Positions 53,423 through 61,216 of a stretch of 64,000 bases of DNA are shown here, piece by piece; the first letter of the stretch is position 1; each line of letters opens with the position of its first letter. Both the position numbers and the translations under genes were made by a program. Location: the NCBI GenBank assembly GCA_946408345.1, contig CAMJRR010000002.1, positions 1 to 64,000 of the forward strand, given 5' to 3'. This stretch comes from an uncultured Bacteroidales bacterium (GTDB lineage Bacteria > Bacteroidota > Bacteroidia > Bacteroidales > F082). A model generated the notes under the pieces. It was not told the origin of the DNA, ran no database searches, and saw only the letters and a program-made list of their open reading frames with translations.

Positions 53423-54093
53423 GCAAACCTGATATTTTCGGTACCAGTGACTCCGGCTTCGTCAGCTTCGACGAGATTGAGAACGCCTTCAAGACACCTA
53501 CACAGTACCAGCACTTCTACGAGAATCCCGAGAAGTCGGGGCCTCAATACGAACCTTCGGACGAGTTCCCGCCCAACCTCGTCGATCCCGACGGGCAGGC
53601 CTTCAGCGACTTCGAGCGGCTCGATGACGATCCCGCTCCACAAGTGGACCACGAACACGCCATGCGCACAGGGGAGAGGATAGCACGCCTCATCGACACC
53701 GGCATCGACTTCACCCTGTCGAACTTCGTGGCCCGCAACGGCGAATCGTACCGCGCCGACGAGCGCGACCTTCAGGACATCGCCGAAGCCTGGGGCGAAG
53801 TCAGCGAAGAGCACAACTGGAACATCGGCCCCGAGTGGACGCTGGCCATCCTCTACGTGATGGTGTACGGCCCGCTGGTGAAGCAAGCCGTGGCCGACCG
53901 CCGCATGGCCGAGCTCGAAGCCCGCACCAACCGGCTCGAAGAGCGCATGGCCGCCTACGAATACCAAGCACCGCAACCCACCGAAAAACCACAAAGCAAT
54001 GGAAACAAAGTACGGATCAATCCCGAATACGAGCCTCCCAAAGCAAGTCCCTACACCCACCGCCAAGCCCCCGAGGCCCCAGCCCAAGACTGA
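53419..54093 (+). CDS. Hypothetical protein upstream of the packaging ATPase
   Basis: 224 residues. Acidic, disordered N-terminal 90 residues, a helical domain with one hydrophobic stretch (WTLAILYVMVYGPLVKQAVA) followed by a short coiled coil (MAELEARTNRLEERMAAYEY) and a Pro-rich tail. The order resembles small membrane-associated virion proteins. It overlaps the ATPase gene start. Confidence 0.55.
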   Translation: MSKPDIFGTSDSGFVSFDEIENAFKTPTQYQHFYENPEKSGPQYEPSDEFPPNLVDPDGQAFSDFERLDDDPAPQVDHEHAMRTGERIARLIDTGIDFTLSNFVARNGESYRADERDLQDIAEAWGEVSEEHNWNIGPEWTLAILYVMVYGPLVKQAVADRRMAELEARTNRLEERMAAYEYQAPQPTEKPQSNGNKVRINPEYEPPKASPYTHRQAPEAPAQD

Positions 54094-54658
54094 GCCGCGT
54101 GAGGTGTTTGTGATGGTGATTTTGGGCCGTAAGGGTACGGGAAAAACCACCTATATACGACGCTTGATAAACAAATCATTGCAAAACAAGCGCCGTGTGC
54201 TTGTGGTGACGCCCAACTTCGACGACTTCCAAGGCATCCCTATGGTGCATCCCGACTACCCTCAGCGTGTAGCCACCTACAAGGGCGCCCGCAAGATTAT
54301 TTGCCGTGCCGACGCGAAGGCCGTCAACGAAATCTGCAAGAATTTCAGGCACGGTCTGTTGGTCTTCGACGACTGCCGTGCCTACATCGACGACAAACCG
54401 AGCATCTATCTGAAGTCATTACTGATCTCGGCACGTCACGACGACGTGGATGTTATCGCCGTTGGCCATGGCTTCACGACCGTGCCGCCCCAGTTCTTCG
54501 CCTACGCCACGCATTTCATGATATTCGCCACCACCGACAATCCCGTCAACCGGAAGAAAAACGTCCGCGACTATCCAACAGTGGAAGCCACCGTCGCCCA
54601 GGTTAATAAAGAAGCCCTCACAGACCCGCACACCTTCAAGATCATCAAAAATGAATGA
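53999..54658 (+). CDS. FtsK/HerA-like packaging ATPase
   Basis: 219 residues, a single P-loop domain. A Pro-rich leader (1-34) precedes beta-1 EVFVMVILGRKGTGKTT with Walker A at 43-51, Walker B GLLVFDD (119-125), then LLISARHDDVDVIAVGHGF, the conserved arginine-bearing helix and sensor strand of the family. There is no C-terminal membrane helix, which argues against a Zot-type filamentous-phage protein, and no nuclease domain, which argues against a terminase. The size and layout match A32/PRD1 P9-type packaging ATPases. If translation starts at the ATG at 54,113, beta-1 would be truncated, so the longer form is preferred. Confidence 0.75.
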   Translation: METKYGSIPNTSLPKQVPTPTAKPPRPQPKTEPREVFVMVILGRKGTGKTTYIRRLINKSLQNKRRVLVVTPNFDDFQGIPMVHPDYPQRVATYKGARKIICRADAKAVNEICKNFRHGLLVFDDCRAYIDDKPSIYLKSLLISARHDDVDVIAVGHGFTTVPPQFFAYATHFMIFATTDNPVNRKKNVRDYPTVEATVAQVNKEALTDPHTFKIIKNE

Positions 54659-54818
54659 ATACAAATCCATGACGCTTGCCCAGTTGTCCGACCTTTGCGG
54701 GGTGACGCCCGACACCATGCGCCGGTGGATCCGCGCCGAGCTTCCAGAGTTGGCCAACAGGCGCCGTGGCCTCTTCAAGCCCAAGGAGGTGAAGGTCGTT
54801 GTCGAGAACTTCCTGTAA
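54651..54818 (+). CDS. Small helix-turn-helix protein
   Basis: 55 residues: MTLAQLSDLCGVTPDTMRRW (HTH with recognition helix TPDTMRRW) and a short wing (RRRGLFKPKEV). Overlaps the ATPase stop by eight bases. Located just before terminators and the 10-bp repeat array, it is a candidate binder of that array and regulator of late genes (inference). Confidence 0.65.
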   Translation: MNEYKSMTLAQLSDLCGVTPDTMRRWIRAELPELANRRRGLFKPKEVKVVVENFL

Positions 54819-54821
54819 TGA

Positions 54822-54897
54822 AAGGGCCGATAAACCCCCCGTCCTATAGGCCCTTTTATACGCCCTTTGCCCGGTACCCGCACGGTAACGGGCTTTT
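54822..54897 (+). terminator. Two successive terminator hairpins
   Basis: AAAGGGCC with GGCCCTTTT (54,822-54,856), then GCCCGGTACC with GGTAACGGGC (54,869-54,893) followed by TTTTCTTTT. They separate the ATPase gene cluster from the structural cluster. Confidence 0.7.
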
Positions 54898-54910
54898 CTT
54901 TTGCCTTTCC

Positions 54911-54970
54911 ATAATGCCGCATAATGCTTGATAATCCGCGATAATGCCGCATAATGCTTGATAATGCCGA
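54911..54970. repeat. Six tandem 10-bp direct repeats (ATAATNCNNN)
   Basis: The units are ATAATGCCGC, ATAATGCTTG, ATAATCCGCG, ATAATGCCGC, ATAATGCTTG and ATAATGCCGA, back to back. The period is close to one helical turn, so a protein could bind every copy on the same face. It lies between the terminators and the first structural-type gene (55,046). The remainder of 54,819-55,045 has no gene. Confidence 0.85.
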
Positions 54971-55045
54971 AAGGCCATTGACGGCCACACTAACTTTACA
55001 GCCTGATTTCAAATTTACTAAACCAAAAACCAAAATTTCTGAACT

Positions 55046-55165
55046 ATGTTAGACAAGATCGCAAAATCAAACAAGATCATGGCCTTGGTGAGCATCGCCA
55101 CTTTGGCTATCGTCGCTTATGTGCTTGTTTACAAGCCATGGAAAGACAGACAAACCGTAGGATAA
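55046..55165 (+). CDS. Small single-pass membrane protein
   Basis: 39 residues: MALVSIATLAIVAYVLVY hydrophobic helix with short basic ends. First gene of the structural cluster. Size and layout fit a minor membrane component of a virion. Confidence 0.55.
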   Translation: MLDKIAKSNKIMALVSIATLAIVAYVLVYKPWKDRQTVG

Positions 55166-55178
55166 AGGAGGGCCTGCC

Positions 55179-55556
55179 ATGAAGATCGAGAGAAAACACA
55201 TCATCATCGCCTTTGTGGTGGCCGTGGTCGCCTGGCTGCTGTGGAAGCGCAAAAAGGAAACCGAGGCTGTCGCCCAGGTAGCTTCGCCATCGACCCCCGA
55301 CCGCCTCGAAGAGCTGATTGCCGCTGCGGGCCTCACTTCTTTGGAAGCCGAGCTAGTCCGCAAGTTCAATCCAACGGGCGCATACAAGGATTGGATCATT
55401 CAAGACGCGCTGTCGAAAGGTCTCGACCTTGAATCAGCCTATCTGCTCAACTGCCTGTGGAATTACTACCGCAACAAGGAAAACACCGCTTTCCAGAGCG
55501 ACGCCTTCGCCACACGCTACCAAACCATCTACAACAAAGTAAAGGCCATGAACTAA
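55179..55556 (+). CDS. N-anchored membrane protein
   Basis: 125 residues. A signal-anchor-like helix (HIIIAFVVAVVAWLLWKRKK) is followed by a soluble helical domain (LEELIAAAGLTSLEAELVRKF ...). Similar layout to 58,970 and 59,494. No family recognised. Confidence 0.6.
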   Translation: MKIERKHIIIAFVVAVVAWLLWKRKKETEAVAQVASPSTPDRLEELIAAAGLTSLEAELVRKFNPTGAYKDWIIQDALSKGLDLESAYLLNCLWNYYRNKENTAFQSDAFATRYQTIYNKVKAMN

Positions 55557-55604
55557 AGGCCGCAAAAACAAGAATCAATAATCAATAATCAAAACCTTAC
55601 AAAG

Positions 55605-56192
55605 ATGCAAAATACACTTCGAGAGGCCTTAATGGCCCAAGCAACATTCGACATGGTGAACACCAGCGCCATCAATTCCGTGAAGCTGTGCATTCTGCCC
55701 GGTGTCTACAACACCATGAAAATGACCCAAGATCAAACCTCCAAAGAGGTCGTGATCAACTACAGCGATCCTGCCGCACTTGTCAACGCTGGCTACAGTG
55801 CCGACCAAGTGGCCGACGATTCCAAGTTTAACCCCAATGCCATCGTGCGAGTCACCGGTGTTGGCCGCGTCATGTTCCGCGACTTCCTCAACACCGTGCA
55901 GCGCGTTGGCGCCACTGTCAACAAGATCATCATCCAAAACAAGAGCCAAAGCCAGGATATCTACGACCAACAGATCGAGATCGCCAAGACCGTTATCGGT
56001 GCCAAGGGTGGTACTGACTTCATCACGTTGCAGAACTATGTGAACGTGAACGCCTACGACCGCTCCAAGATCACCATCGACCTGAGCGAGGAGCCTCTTG
56101 AGCTCACTCCCGAAGTCTTCATGGCCTTGACCATTCCGGCCAGTGCCCACTTCTCGCTCCAGTTCCAGTTCAACACCACGGTGAACATTTGA
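55605..56192 (+). CDS. Candidate major capsid protein
   Basis: 195 residues, the only soluble protein of the block, with no membrane segment. The C-terminal two thirds are strand-rich with alternating residues (AIVRVTGVGRVMFRDFL, TVNKIIIQNKSQS, SKITIDLSEEPLELT and a last strand HFSLQFQFNTTVNI). Isolated leader (48 nt) and a terminator right after the stop fit a highly expressed gene. Length fits a single jelly-roll or a small capsid subunit; a double jelly-roll is larger. Assignment is by position and composition only; no sequence family was recognised. Confidence 0.45.
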   Translation: MQNTLREALMAQATFDMVNTSAINSVKLCILPGVYNTMKMTQDQTSKEVVINYSDPAALVNAGYSADQVADDSKFNPNAIVRVTGVGRVMFRDFLNTVQRVGATVNKIIIQNKSQSQDIYDQQIEIAKTVIGAKGGTDFITLQNYVNVNAYDRSKITIDLSEEPLELTPEVFMALTIPASAHFSLQFQFNTTVNI

Positions 56193-56245
56193 TCCGACCA
56201 GAGCAAGGATTTTTTCATACAGATTGATTTTTAATTTGTTGATAA

Positions 56246-56277
56246 GGCGGGCAGGGCGCAAAACCCGCTCGCCTTTT
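56246..56277 (+). terminator. Terminator or attenuator after the capsid candidate
   Basis: GGCGGGCAGGG pairs with CCCGCTCGCC (9 of 10 pairs including one G-T) followed by TTTT. Together with the gap around it, this could set high expression of the capsid gene relative to downstream genes. Confidence 0.6.
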
Positions 56278-56296
56278 CAAGTAAAACAAGGCAACA

Positions 56297-56662
56297 ATGA
56301 ATAACGTAATATCAAGACACCGCGCTCCGCTCAACAAGGACGTCCGCCAATATCGCCGCTATAGCAACGGAACGGTCGTCGACACGGGCAGCGTGTTTCA
56401 GCAAATCCCCGGCTCCAACGACTACGAGAACATTCCCACCAGTGGCACCAGTTCGTCTGTCAACTGGGGCGGCTTGTTGGGCCAGTTGATCAACGGCACC
56501 ACCAGCGTGCTCACTTCCATGTTTGGCCGCACAGAGGCCGCACAGCTCAACGCCTATCAAACCATGTATAAGCAGGAACAACGCACCAACACCATCCTTT
56601 GGGTCGTCATCGGCCTGGTGGTGGCCATGGGCGTGGTGCTCGTGCTCCGCAAAACCAAATAA
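56297..56662 (+). CDS. C-anchored membrane protein
   Basis: 121 residues: soluble Arg/Ser-rich N-terminal part, Gly-rich SVNWGGLLGQLINGTTSVLTSM amphipathic segment, then a C-terminal transmembrane helix (TILWVVIGLVVAMGVVLVL) and basic end. Follows the terminator. No family recognised. Confidence 0.6.
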   Translation: MNNVISRHRAPLNKDVRQYRRYSNGTVVDTGSVFQQIPGSNDYENIPTSGTSSSVNWGGLLGQLINGTTSVLTSMFGRTEAAQLNAYQTMYKQEQRTNTILWVVIGLVVAMGVVLVLRKTK

Positions 56663-56665
56663 GCC

Positions 56666-57544
56666 ATGACAACACCAAAGAAAACATATAGCGGCGCCTA
56701 CAGCCGCCGCCGCTACAGCAACTTATCAACCGCATCGGGTGCATTCGGCACTTCAGGCGCAAATCCGGGAACGCATTCAACAGGATTTGTCCTGAATGCC
56801 TACGCCGAAAATCCCGCCATGGGAACGGTGGTCGCCAACGTCGTGTCTTCTGTCGTGCCGGGTCAAATTCCCGTTGCCGATTTTGCCGCAGGTGCCAATG
56901 CCACGGGCCGCAGCTATGCCGCGGGTACCGTCGTCGAAGTGTGGGCCAAACCTGTCGCCGGCTATCGTTTCGTCAGTTGGAACAGTGACTTGTCGGGCGT
57001 TCGCCAGTCCAATCCGGTCCGCATCACCATGAATAGAGACGTTACGCTCGTTGCCAGCTTCGAGCGCGTCAGCACCAGCTACACGCTGAATGTCGCCTGG
57101 GACGGAAGCATGGGTCGCGTCACAGCCAGCGGAAGCGGTATGGACGCAGGAAGAATGAGCGCCACACCTGGCTCGCAAGTCAGCCTCGAAGCCACGCCCA
57201 AAGACGGCTACGTCTTCAAGCGCTGGGAAGGCGTACAGCTTGCAGGCAACGTGCAGGACAACACCTCGCGCCGCATCACCATCACCATGCCAGCCCACGA
57301 CATCAGCCTGACGGCTGTTTTCGCTAAGTCGGCTGACGTTCCCGGTGGCGGTGGTGGCACTCCAGGCGGTGGCACCAGCGATGATCCCGGCCACGGCGTC
57401 TATGAGACGCCCGCCGTCAATGTCTATCCCGCCAGTTCGGTGAGTCTGGTCGACAGTGCCGTCGCCTTCGTCAAAAAGTGGTGGTGGGCCCTTGCCATTG
57501 CGGCATGGCTCTACTACGACAGCAAGAAAGGAGGCCGCTCATGA
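56666..57544 (+). CDS. C-anchored protein with InlB-type repeats (spike candidate)
   Basis: 292 residues. Two divergent InlB B-repeat modules (about 90-130, TVVEVWAKPVAGYRFVSWNS and TRVTLVASFE-like end; and 155-215, LEATPKDGYVFKRWEG then ITMPAHDISLTAVF), a Gly/Pro linker (GGGGGTPGGGTSDDPG), and a C-terminal transmembrane helix (WWWALAIAAWLYY). The same domain type occurs in the host T9SS protein at 10,819. A membrane-anchored surface protein of the particle or lysogen is likely. Confidence 0.65.
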   Translation: MTTPKKTYSGAYSRRRYSNLSTASGAFGTSGANPGTHSTGFVLNAYAENPAMGTVVANVVSSVVPGQIPVADFAAGANATGRSYAAGTVVEVWAKPVAGYRFVSWNSDLSGVRQSNPVRITMNRDVTLVASFERVSTSYTLNVAWDGSMGRVTASGSGMDAGRMSATPGSQVSLEATPKDGYVFKRWEGVQLAGNVQDNTSRRITITMPAHDISLTAVFAKSADVPGGGGGTPGGGTSDDPGHGVYETPAVNVYPASSVSLVDSAVAFVKKWWWALAIAAWLYYDSKKGGRS

Positions 57545-57777
57545 TGACCCAGTCAGGATGCTTTGGCCGCAACAATGTCGTCGACCCCATCGACGACACT
57601 CAGGAGGCCGCCCAAACTGTTGAGGAAATCGTAGACGGTATGCAGCCCGCGTCGGATCAGTCCGGCGTGGCTGCTCCCACCGTTTTTGCGCTCTCAATGG
57701 TGTGGCAGCGTATGCGTATGCTCACCTGGGCAGTGGCGCTAATTGCGCTCTACCTGGTGCTGAAGGAAACGAAATAA
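57541..57777 (+). CDS. Small C-anchored membrane protein
   Basis: 78 residues: acidic N-terminal half, transmembrane helix at the end (LTWAVALIALYLVLKETK). Overlaps the spike-candidate stop. No family recognised. Confidence 0.55.
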   Translation: MMTQSGCFGRNNVVDPIDDTQEAAQTVEEIVDGMQPASDQSGVAAPTVFALSMVWQRMRMLTWAVALIALYLVLKETK

Positions 57778-57795
57778 CCCAAAAACCAAAGAATA

Positions 57796-58278
57796 ATGGC
57801 ACTATTATCACCGGAAGAAGCCCTGCTGCAAATCAAGAACCACGTACAAGAGGTTTCACGCGACGGTAACCGCACGCTGAGAGTCAAATGCGACACTGCC
57901 CATAATGCCAACGGCATGATCTACACCTATCAGGCCGTATTTGGTATGGATAACGTGAACGATGCCGGTTTCCATTTCCTCAACTCCGACAAATACGCCT
58001 ACCCGCGTTTCAAGACAAGCGAAATGAGGGAACAGGCCCTTGCCGTGACTGAGGCATTGATGGCTGGCGAAACCGTGACGTTTACGTCTTCAGGCACCAT
58101 CAGCATCGGAACTGTAGGAGGCACCACCAGCGTGAACACCGACCCGACTCCGACTGTCTCTGTGGTGACTGAGCCCGAAACCAGAAAAGGCTTCAACCTT
58201 GGATCCACCATTTACGTCATCATAGGTGCTGCTGTCATCATTCTTGTTTTGCTGCTATGGGACCGCAAGAAAAAATAA
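57796..58278 (+). CDS. C-anchored membrane protein
   Basis: 160 residues: soluble alpha/beta N-terminal 100 residues (VSRDGNRTLRVKCDTAHN ...), Thr-rich linker, transmembrane helix TIYVIIGAAVIILVLLLW and basic end. Stop overlaps the metalloprotease start. Confidence 0.6.
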   Translation: MALLSPEEALLQIKNHVQEVSRDGNRTLRVKCDTAHNANGMIYTYQAVFGMDNVNDAGFHFLNSDKYAYPRFKTSEMREQALAVTEALMAGETVTFTSSGTISIGTVGGTTSVNTDPTPTVSVVTEPETRKGFNLGSTIYVIIGAAVIILVLLLWDRKKK

Positions 58279-58973
58279 TGATCCGTGAGGCCGACCTTGG
58301 TCCGGTCATCGCACGTGCCGACCATCAGGACGGAGCCATCGAGGTGAACAGCGCGATTTTCTACAAGCTGCCGTCCATGGTGCAGGAGTTCGTCTTGTGC
58401 CACGAGGTGTGTCACCTTCAGTATGGCGAACGCGACGAGGCCCGCACCAACGCACTTGCCACGCAGCTCTTCCTGAGCCGCGCCACCGGTGCCGGCGACC
58501 GCGCCCGACGCGAAAAGTTCGTGTCGTACATGGACGGACGCGACTACTCCAACTTCGCCTGGGAGATGCTGATCGCTCCAGTGGTGAGCTTGGGCATGAC
58601 CGTCTACGGCATCATCCAAAACTCAAACGCGGGCTGGTACTCGTGGAGCACTGCCGTGCAGCGTGCCAACCTGAATACGATGCTTGCCACCGCCTTCGAG
58701 CAAAGCCGCCGACAGAGCCAACAGAGTGCCGCAGAGCTGTTTTGGGAGCAAATGATGCCCTACACCAATAAAGACAACTCGCTCGACGATTTCCTCAACC
58801 GTTCGAAAAACAGTTGGGTGAAGTCCGTCATCCGAGAATACGAAAACAAATACGGATTCGGCTTCCGCGAAGTGACGCCTATCGACCCCACCGCCTTCCC
58901 CATAGCGATGCTGGCCGTCGGCCTGCTGGTGGGAGCCGCCGTATATCTCATCATCAAAAAATTCAGGAAATGA
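58278..58973 (+). CDS. Membrane-anchored HExxH metalloprotease-like protein
   Basis: 231 residues from ATG 58,278 (TAATG overlap); an in-frame start 21 bases upstream is possible. The zinc motif is LCHEVCHLQYGERDEARTNA, with HExxH at 42-46 and the following acidic residues and Ala-rich helix resembling M78/ImmA-like peptidases. A second hydrophobic segment (LIAPVVSLGMTVYGII) and a C-terminal transmembrane helix (AMLAVGLLVGAAVYLII) would keep it in a membrane. Possible roles are capsid maturation, envelope penetration or regulator cleavage. Confidence 0.6.
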   Translation: MIREADLGPVIARADHQDGAIEVNSAIFYKLPSMVQEFVLCHEVCHLQYGERDEARTNALATQLFLSRATGAGDRARREKFVSYMDGRDYSNFAWEMLIAPVVSLGMTVYGIIQNSNAGWYSWSTAVQRANLNTMLATAFEQSRRQSQQSAAELFWEQMMPYTNKDNSLDDFLNRSKNSWVKSVIREYENKYGFGFREVTPIDPTAFPIAMLAVGLLVGAAVYLIIKKFRK

Positions 58974-59473
58974 AAACGACAGACATACAGAAGTTTTTGA
59001 AGAAAAACCAAAAGCCGCTGCTTATCGCATTGGGCGTGTTGGCGGTGGTCGTGGTGGTGTGGATTGTAATAAAAAAACGCCGCAATCCCCAAGGGTTGAA
59101 GACGGAAAGCGAGATTGAATCAAGTACAGGCACTAACATCACCTCTTCGCTCGACTTCTACCATCTTGCAGAAAGGCTTTGGAATGCCACAGTGTCTTAC
59201 AGGTCTTTGCCTATCATTGTGTCATGGTGGCCAACCGGAACCAACGAGAAAGAAGTATATGCAGTGCTCGAATGCCTTAACACGCAAGCTGATTACATGA
59301 TGCTTGAAAACGCCTGGGTCAACTATTACAAACAGAAATCGTGGTATGTGCAGCACATGAACCTGCAAGCCGAAAGTACCGTACCAGCTATATTGCGGTC
59401 GGAGCTGGATGCAAATGAGCTCCAACGTTGCCGCGACATTCTCACCGCGAAAGGGATAACACCAGATTTTTAA
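58970..59473 (+). CDS. N-anchored membrane protein
   Basis: 167 residues: N-terminal helix (PLLIALGVLAVVVVVWIVIKKR) and a helical soluble domain with many aromatic residues. Overlaps the previous stop (ATGA). No family recognised. Confidence 0.6.
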   Translation: MKTTDIQKFLKKNQKPLLIALGVLAVVVVVWIVIKKRRNPQGLKTESEIESSTGTNITSSLDFYHLAERLWNATVSYRSLPIIVSWWPTGTNEKEVYAVLECLNTQADYMMLENAWVNYYKQKSWYVQHMNLQAESTVPAILRSELDANELQRCRDILTAKGITPDF

Positions 59474-59493
59474 ACAGATAAAAACGTAATGCG

Positions 59494-59817
59494 ATGAAAC
59501 CGAAAACCAAAAAGACATTGATCATCATGGCCGCCGTGTTGGCCATTGCAGTCATCGTTTGGCTGCTTTTCTTCCGTAAGAAGGAGTGGGAGCGCATTCT
59601 TGACCGTCTCACCATCGACGAGACCATCAAGGCAGAGATTCGCGCCGAGGCACGCCGCATCGACCAGAATCCGGCTTTGCGCCAGGCTGTGGCCGCCGAA
59701 GCCGCCGAAGTCTATGAGACCTACGACCGTTGGCTGATCATGACCGCTGCCATGAATTTGCGCTACCCCGTGCAAAGCAACCAACTGGGCCAAATCATCA
59801 TCAATCCAAAAGACTGA
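59494..59817 (+). CDS. N-anchored membrane protein
   Basis: 107 residues: transmembrane helix (TLIIMAAVLAIAVIVWLLFF) followed by an amphipathic helical domain. Same layout as the preceding gene product. No family recognised. Confidence 0.6.
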   Translation: MKPKTKKTLIIMAAVLAIAVIVWLLFFRKKEWERILDRLTIDETIKAEIRAEARRIDQNPALRQAVAAEAAEVYETYDRWLIMTAAMNLRYPVQSNQLGQIIINPKD

Positions 59818-59821
59818 AGCC

Positions 59822-59971
59822 ATGAACCAGGAACTTACACAGCTTTTGGCCAACTATAAGGACGGCGTGCCGGTGAAGATCGAGCGCTCGTCAATCCTTT
59901 TGCTGAGTGCAGCGGCCATCATGGTCGTCGCCATCAGCGCAATGATCGTCAAACTCGTCAAGAAACTTTAA
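59822..59971 (+). CDS. Small C-anchored membrane protein
   Basis: 49 residues: short polar N-terminus and a hydrophobic helix (SILLLSAAAIMVVAISAMIV) with basic end KLVKKL. Five bases after the previous stop. Confidence 0.55.
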   Translation: MNQELTQLLANYKDGVPVKIERSSILLLSAAAIMVVAISAMIVKLVKKL

Positions 59972-59974
59972 TCC

Positions 59975-60035
59975 AGGTAGGAGGTATGAGGTAGGAGGTG
60001 TGAACCTCAAACCTCAAAACCTCAAACCTCAAAAC
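59975..60035 (+). repeat. Purine-rich/pyrimidine-rich hairpin in an intergenic leader
   Basis: AGGTAGGAGGTATGAGG... (59,975-60,001) is followed by repeated CCTCAAACCTC (60,005-60,035); AGGTATGAGG pairs with CCTCAAACCT with one mismatch in several registers. It lies directly before the basic protein gene at 60,046 and may control its translation. Confidence 0.55.
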
Positions 60036-60045
60036 CCGAAGAACC

Positions 60046-60276
60046 ATGCCAAAGAAAAGAACCAAACCGACAAAGGCCTCATCCGTCATCAAGAAAGCCT
60101 CGTGCATCTACGACGAGCAGAAGGAGACCTACCAGAAGATGCTGAAGACCAAGTGCCGCCAAGGCAAGAAAGTGACCACCGCGGCCAAGGAGGCTTCCGA
60201 AACCTACAAGAAGCTCTACGGAGCCACGCCCACGGCCCGCTGGAAGCGAGCCCTGCGCGAGGCCAAACACTCGTAA
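60046..60276 (+). CDS. Small basic protein
   Basis: 76 residues, about a third Lys/Arg (MPKKRTKPTKASSVIKKASC ... TARWKRALREAKHS). Probably DNA-binding; could be a histone-like or packaged protein. Confidence 0.55.
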   Translation: MPKKRTKPTKASSVIKKASCIYDEQKETYQKMLKTKCRQGKKVTTAAKEASETYKKLYGATPTARWKRALREAKHS

Positions 60277-60288
60277 GGAGACCGAACC

Positions 60289-60549
60289 ATGACAACCTAT
60301 GAATGGATAACGACCTTCCTGGTGCCGTTCACGGGCATCGTTTCGTGGATTGCAGGATCACGCACCCGCCGCAACGACACGCTCAAGGCCATGCAGACCA
60401 CCGTCGACCTGCTTGTGCAGAAAAACCGTGAGCTGTACGAGGAACTGTTGCGCCTGCGCCAGGAGAACGACATGCTGCGTGACCAAGGCATCAAGCGCGA
60501 CAACGAGATCGAAACGCTGAAGAACGAAATCGAAAGACTGAAGAAATGA
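60289..60549 (+). CDS. N-anchored coiled-coil protein (possible lysis accessory)
   Basis: 86 residues: a short hydrophobic helix (WITTFLVPFTGIVSWIAG) followed by a coiled coil of about 45 residues. Coupled to the M15 peptidase by ATGA overlap. Layout resembles holin or spanin-type partners of lysins, but no family is recognised. Confidence 0.5.
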   Translation: MTTYEWITTFLVPFTGIVSWIAGSRTRRNDTLKAMQTTVDLLVQKNRELYEELLRLRQENDMLRDQGIKRDNEIETLKNEIERLKK

Positions 60550-61202
60550 AGAAACTGACCGACATACAGCGCACGGCACTGTGGGCCTCTTTGGCCGTGG
60601 CCACGGTGGGACTGGCGGCCTTGGTGTGGTGGATCACGCGCCGCCGTGCCGAGCGCAACCTGAGCGGCACCGGCACGGGAGGCAACCTCATCACCGCAGC
60701 CGTGCAGCAAGTGGTCGACACAACAAACCATATCATGCAAGGACAATATTTCACCATCAGCGAGCTGACGCGCTCGGCCACGGCACAAAGCCACCACATC
60801 GACAACACGCCCACGCCCGCCATCCGCGCCAAGCTGGAGGCGCTTATCGTGAACTGCCTCGACCCCATCCGCCGCATCTACGGGCGGCCCGTCATCGTTT
60901 CGAGCGGCTACCGCTGCCCGCAGCTCAACAGCCTGGTGGGCGGCGTGAGCACGTCGCAACACACCATGGGCGAGGCTGCCGACCTCGTGCCCGCATCGGG
61001 CGGGAGCCTCGGAGCCTTGGCCCGCGCAGCCATCCAGTTCGGCGACTTCGACCAGCTCATCCTCGAACAGGCCGGAGGCTCGAAGTGGATCCACGTCTCG
61101 TGGCGCGAAGGCAACCGCCGCCACAAGATCCTGGCCTACCGCAATGGCCGATACACCGACATCACCAACAACTGGGAGACCTACCTTGCCTCCTGGGCAT
61201 AA
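60546..61202 (+). CDS. Membrane-anchored M15A peptidase (lysin)
   Basis: 218 residues. A transmembrane helix (ALWASLAVATVGLAALVWWI) precedes a peptidase_M15A-type catalytic domain. Zinc ligands and catalytic residues fit VSSGYRCPQLNSLVGG, SQHTMGEAADL (His139, Asp146) and WIHVSW (His183). M15A enzymes cut peptidoglycan cross-bridge or stem peptides. The membrane anchor suggests it is a virion-associated or lysis enzyme that acts in the periplasm. Confidence 0.85.
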   Translation: MKKLTDIQRTALWASLAVATVGLAALVWWITRRRAERNLSGTGTGGNLITAAVQQVVDTTNHIMQGQYFTISELTRSATAQSHHIDNTPTPAIRAKLEALIVNCLDPIRRIYGRPVIVSSGYRCPQLNSLVGGVSTSQHTMGEAADLVPASGGSLGALARAAIQFGDFDQLILEQAGGSKWIHVSWREGNRRHKILAYRNGRYTDITNNWETYLASWA

Positions 61203-61216
61203 AAACGGAAAGCAAA

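Noticed and set aside
53999..54658. Zot-type protein of a filamentous phage or a terminase
   Set aside because: No C-terminal membrane helix (Zot) and no nuclease domain (terminase) are present; the single P-loop domain fits a small packaging ATPase better.
54911..54970. CRISPR or satellite repeat
   Set aside because: The unit is 10 bp with no spacers; regulatory or packaging roles fit better.
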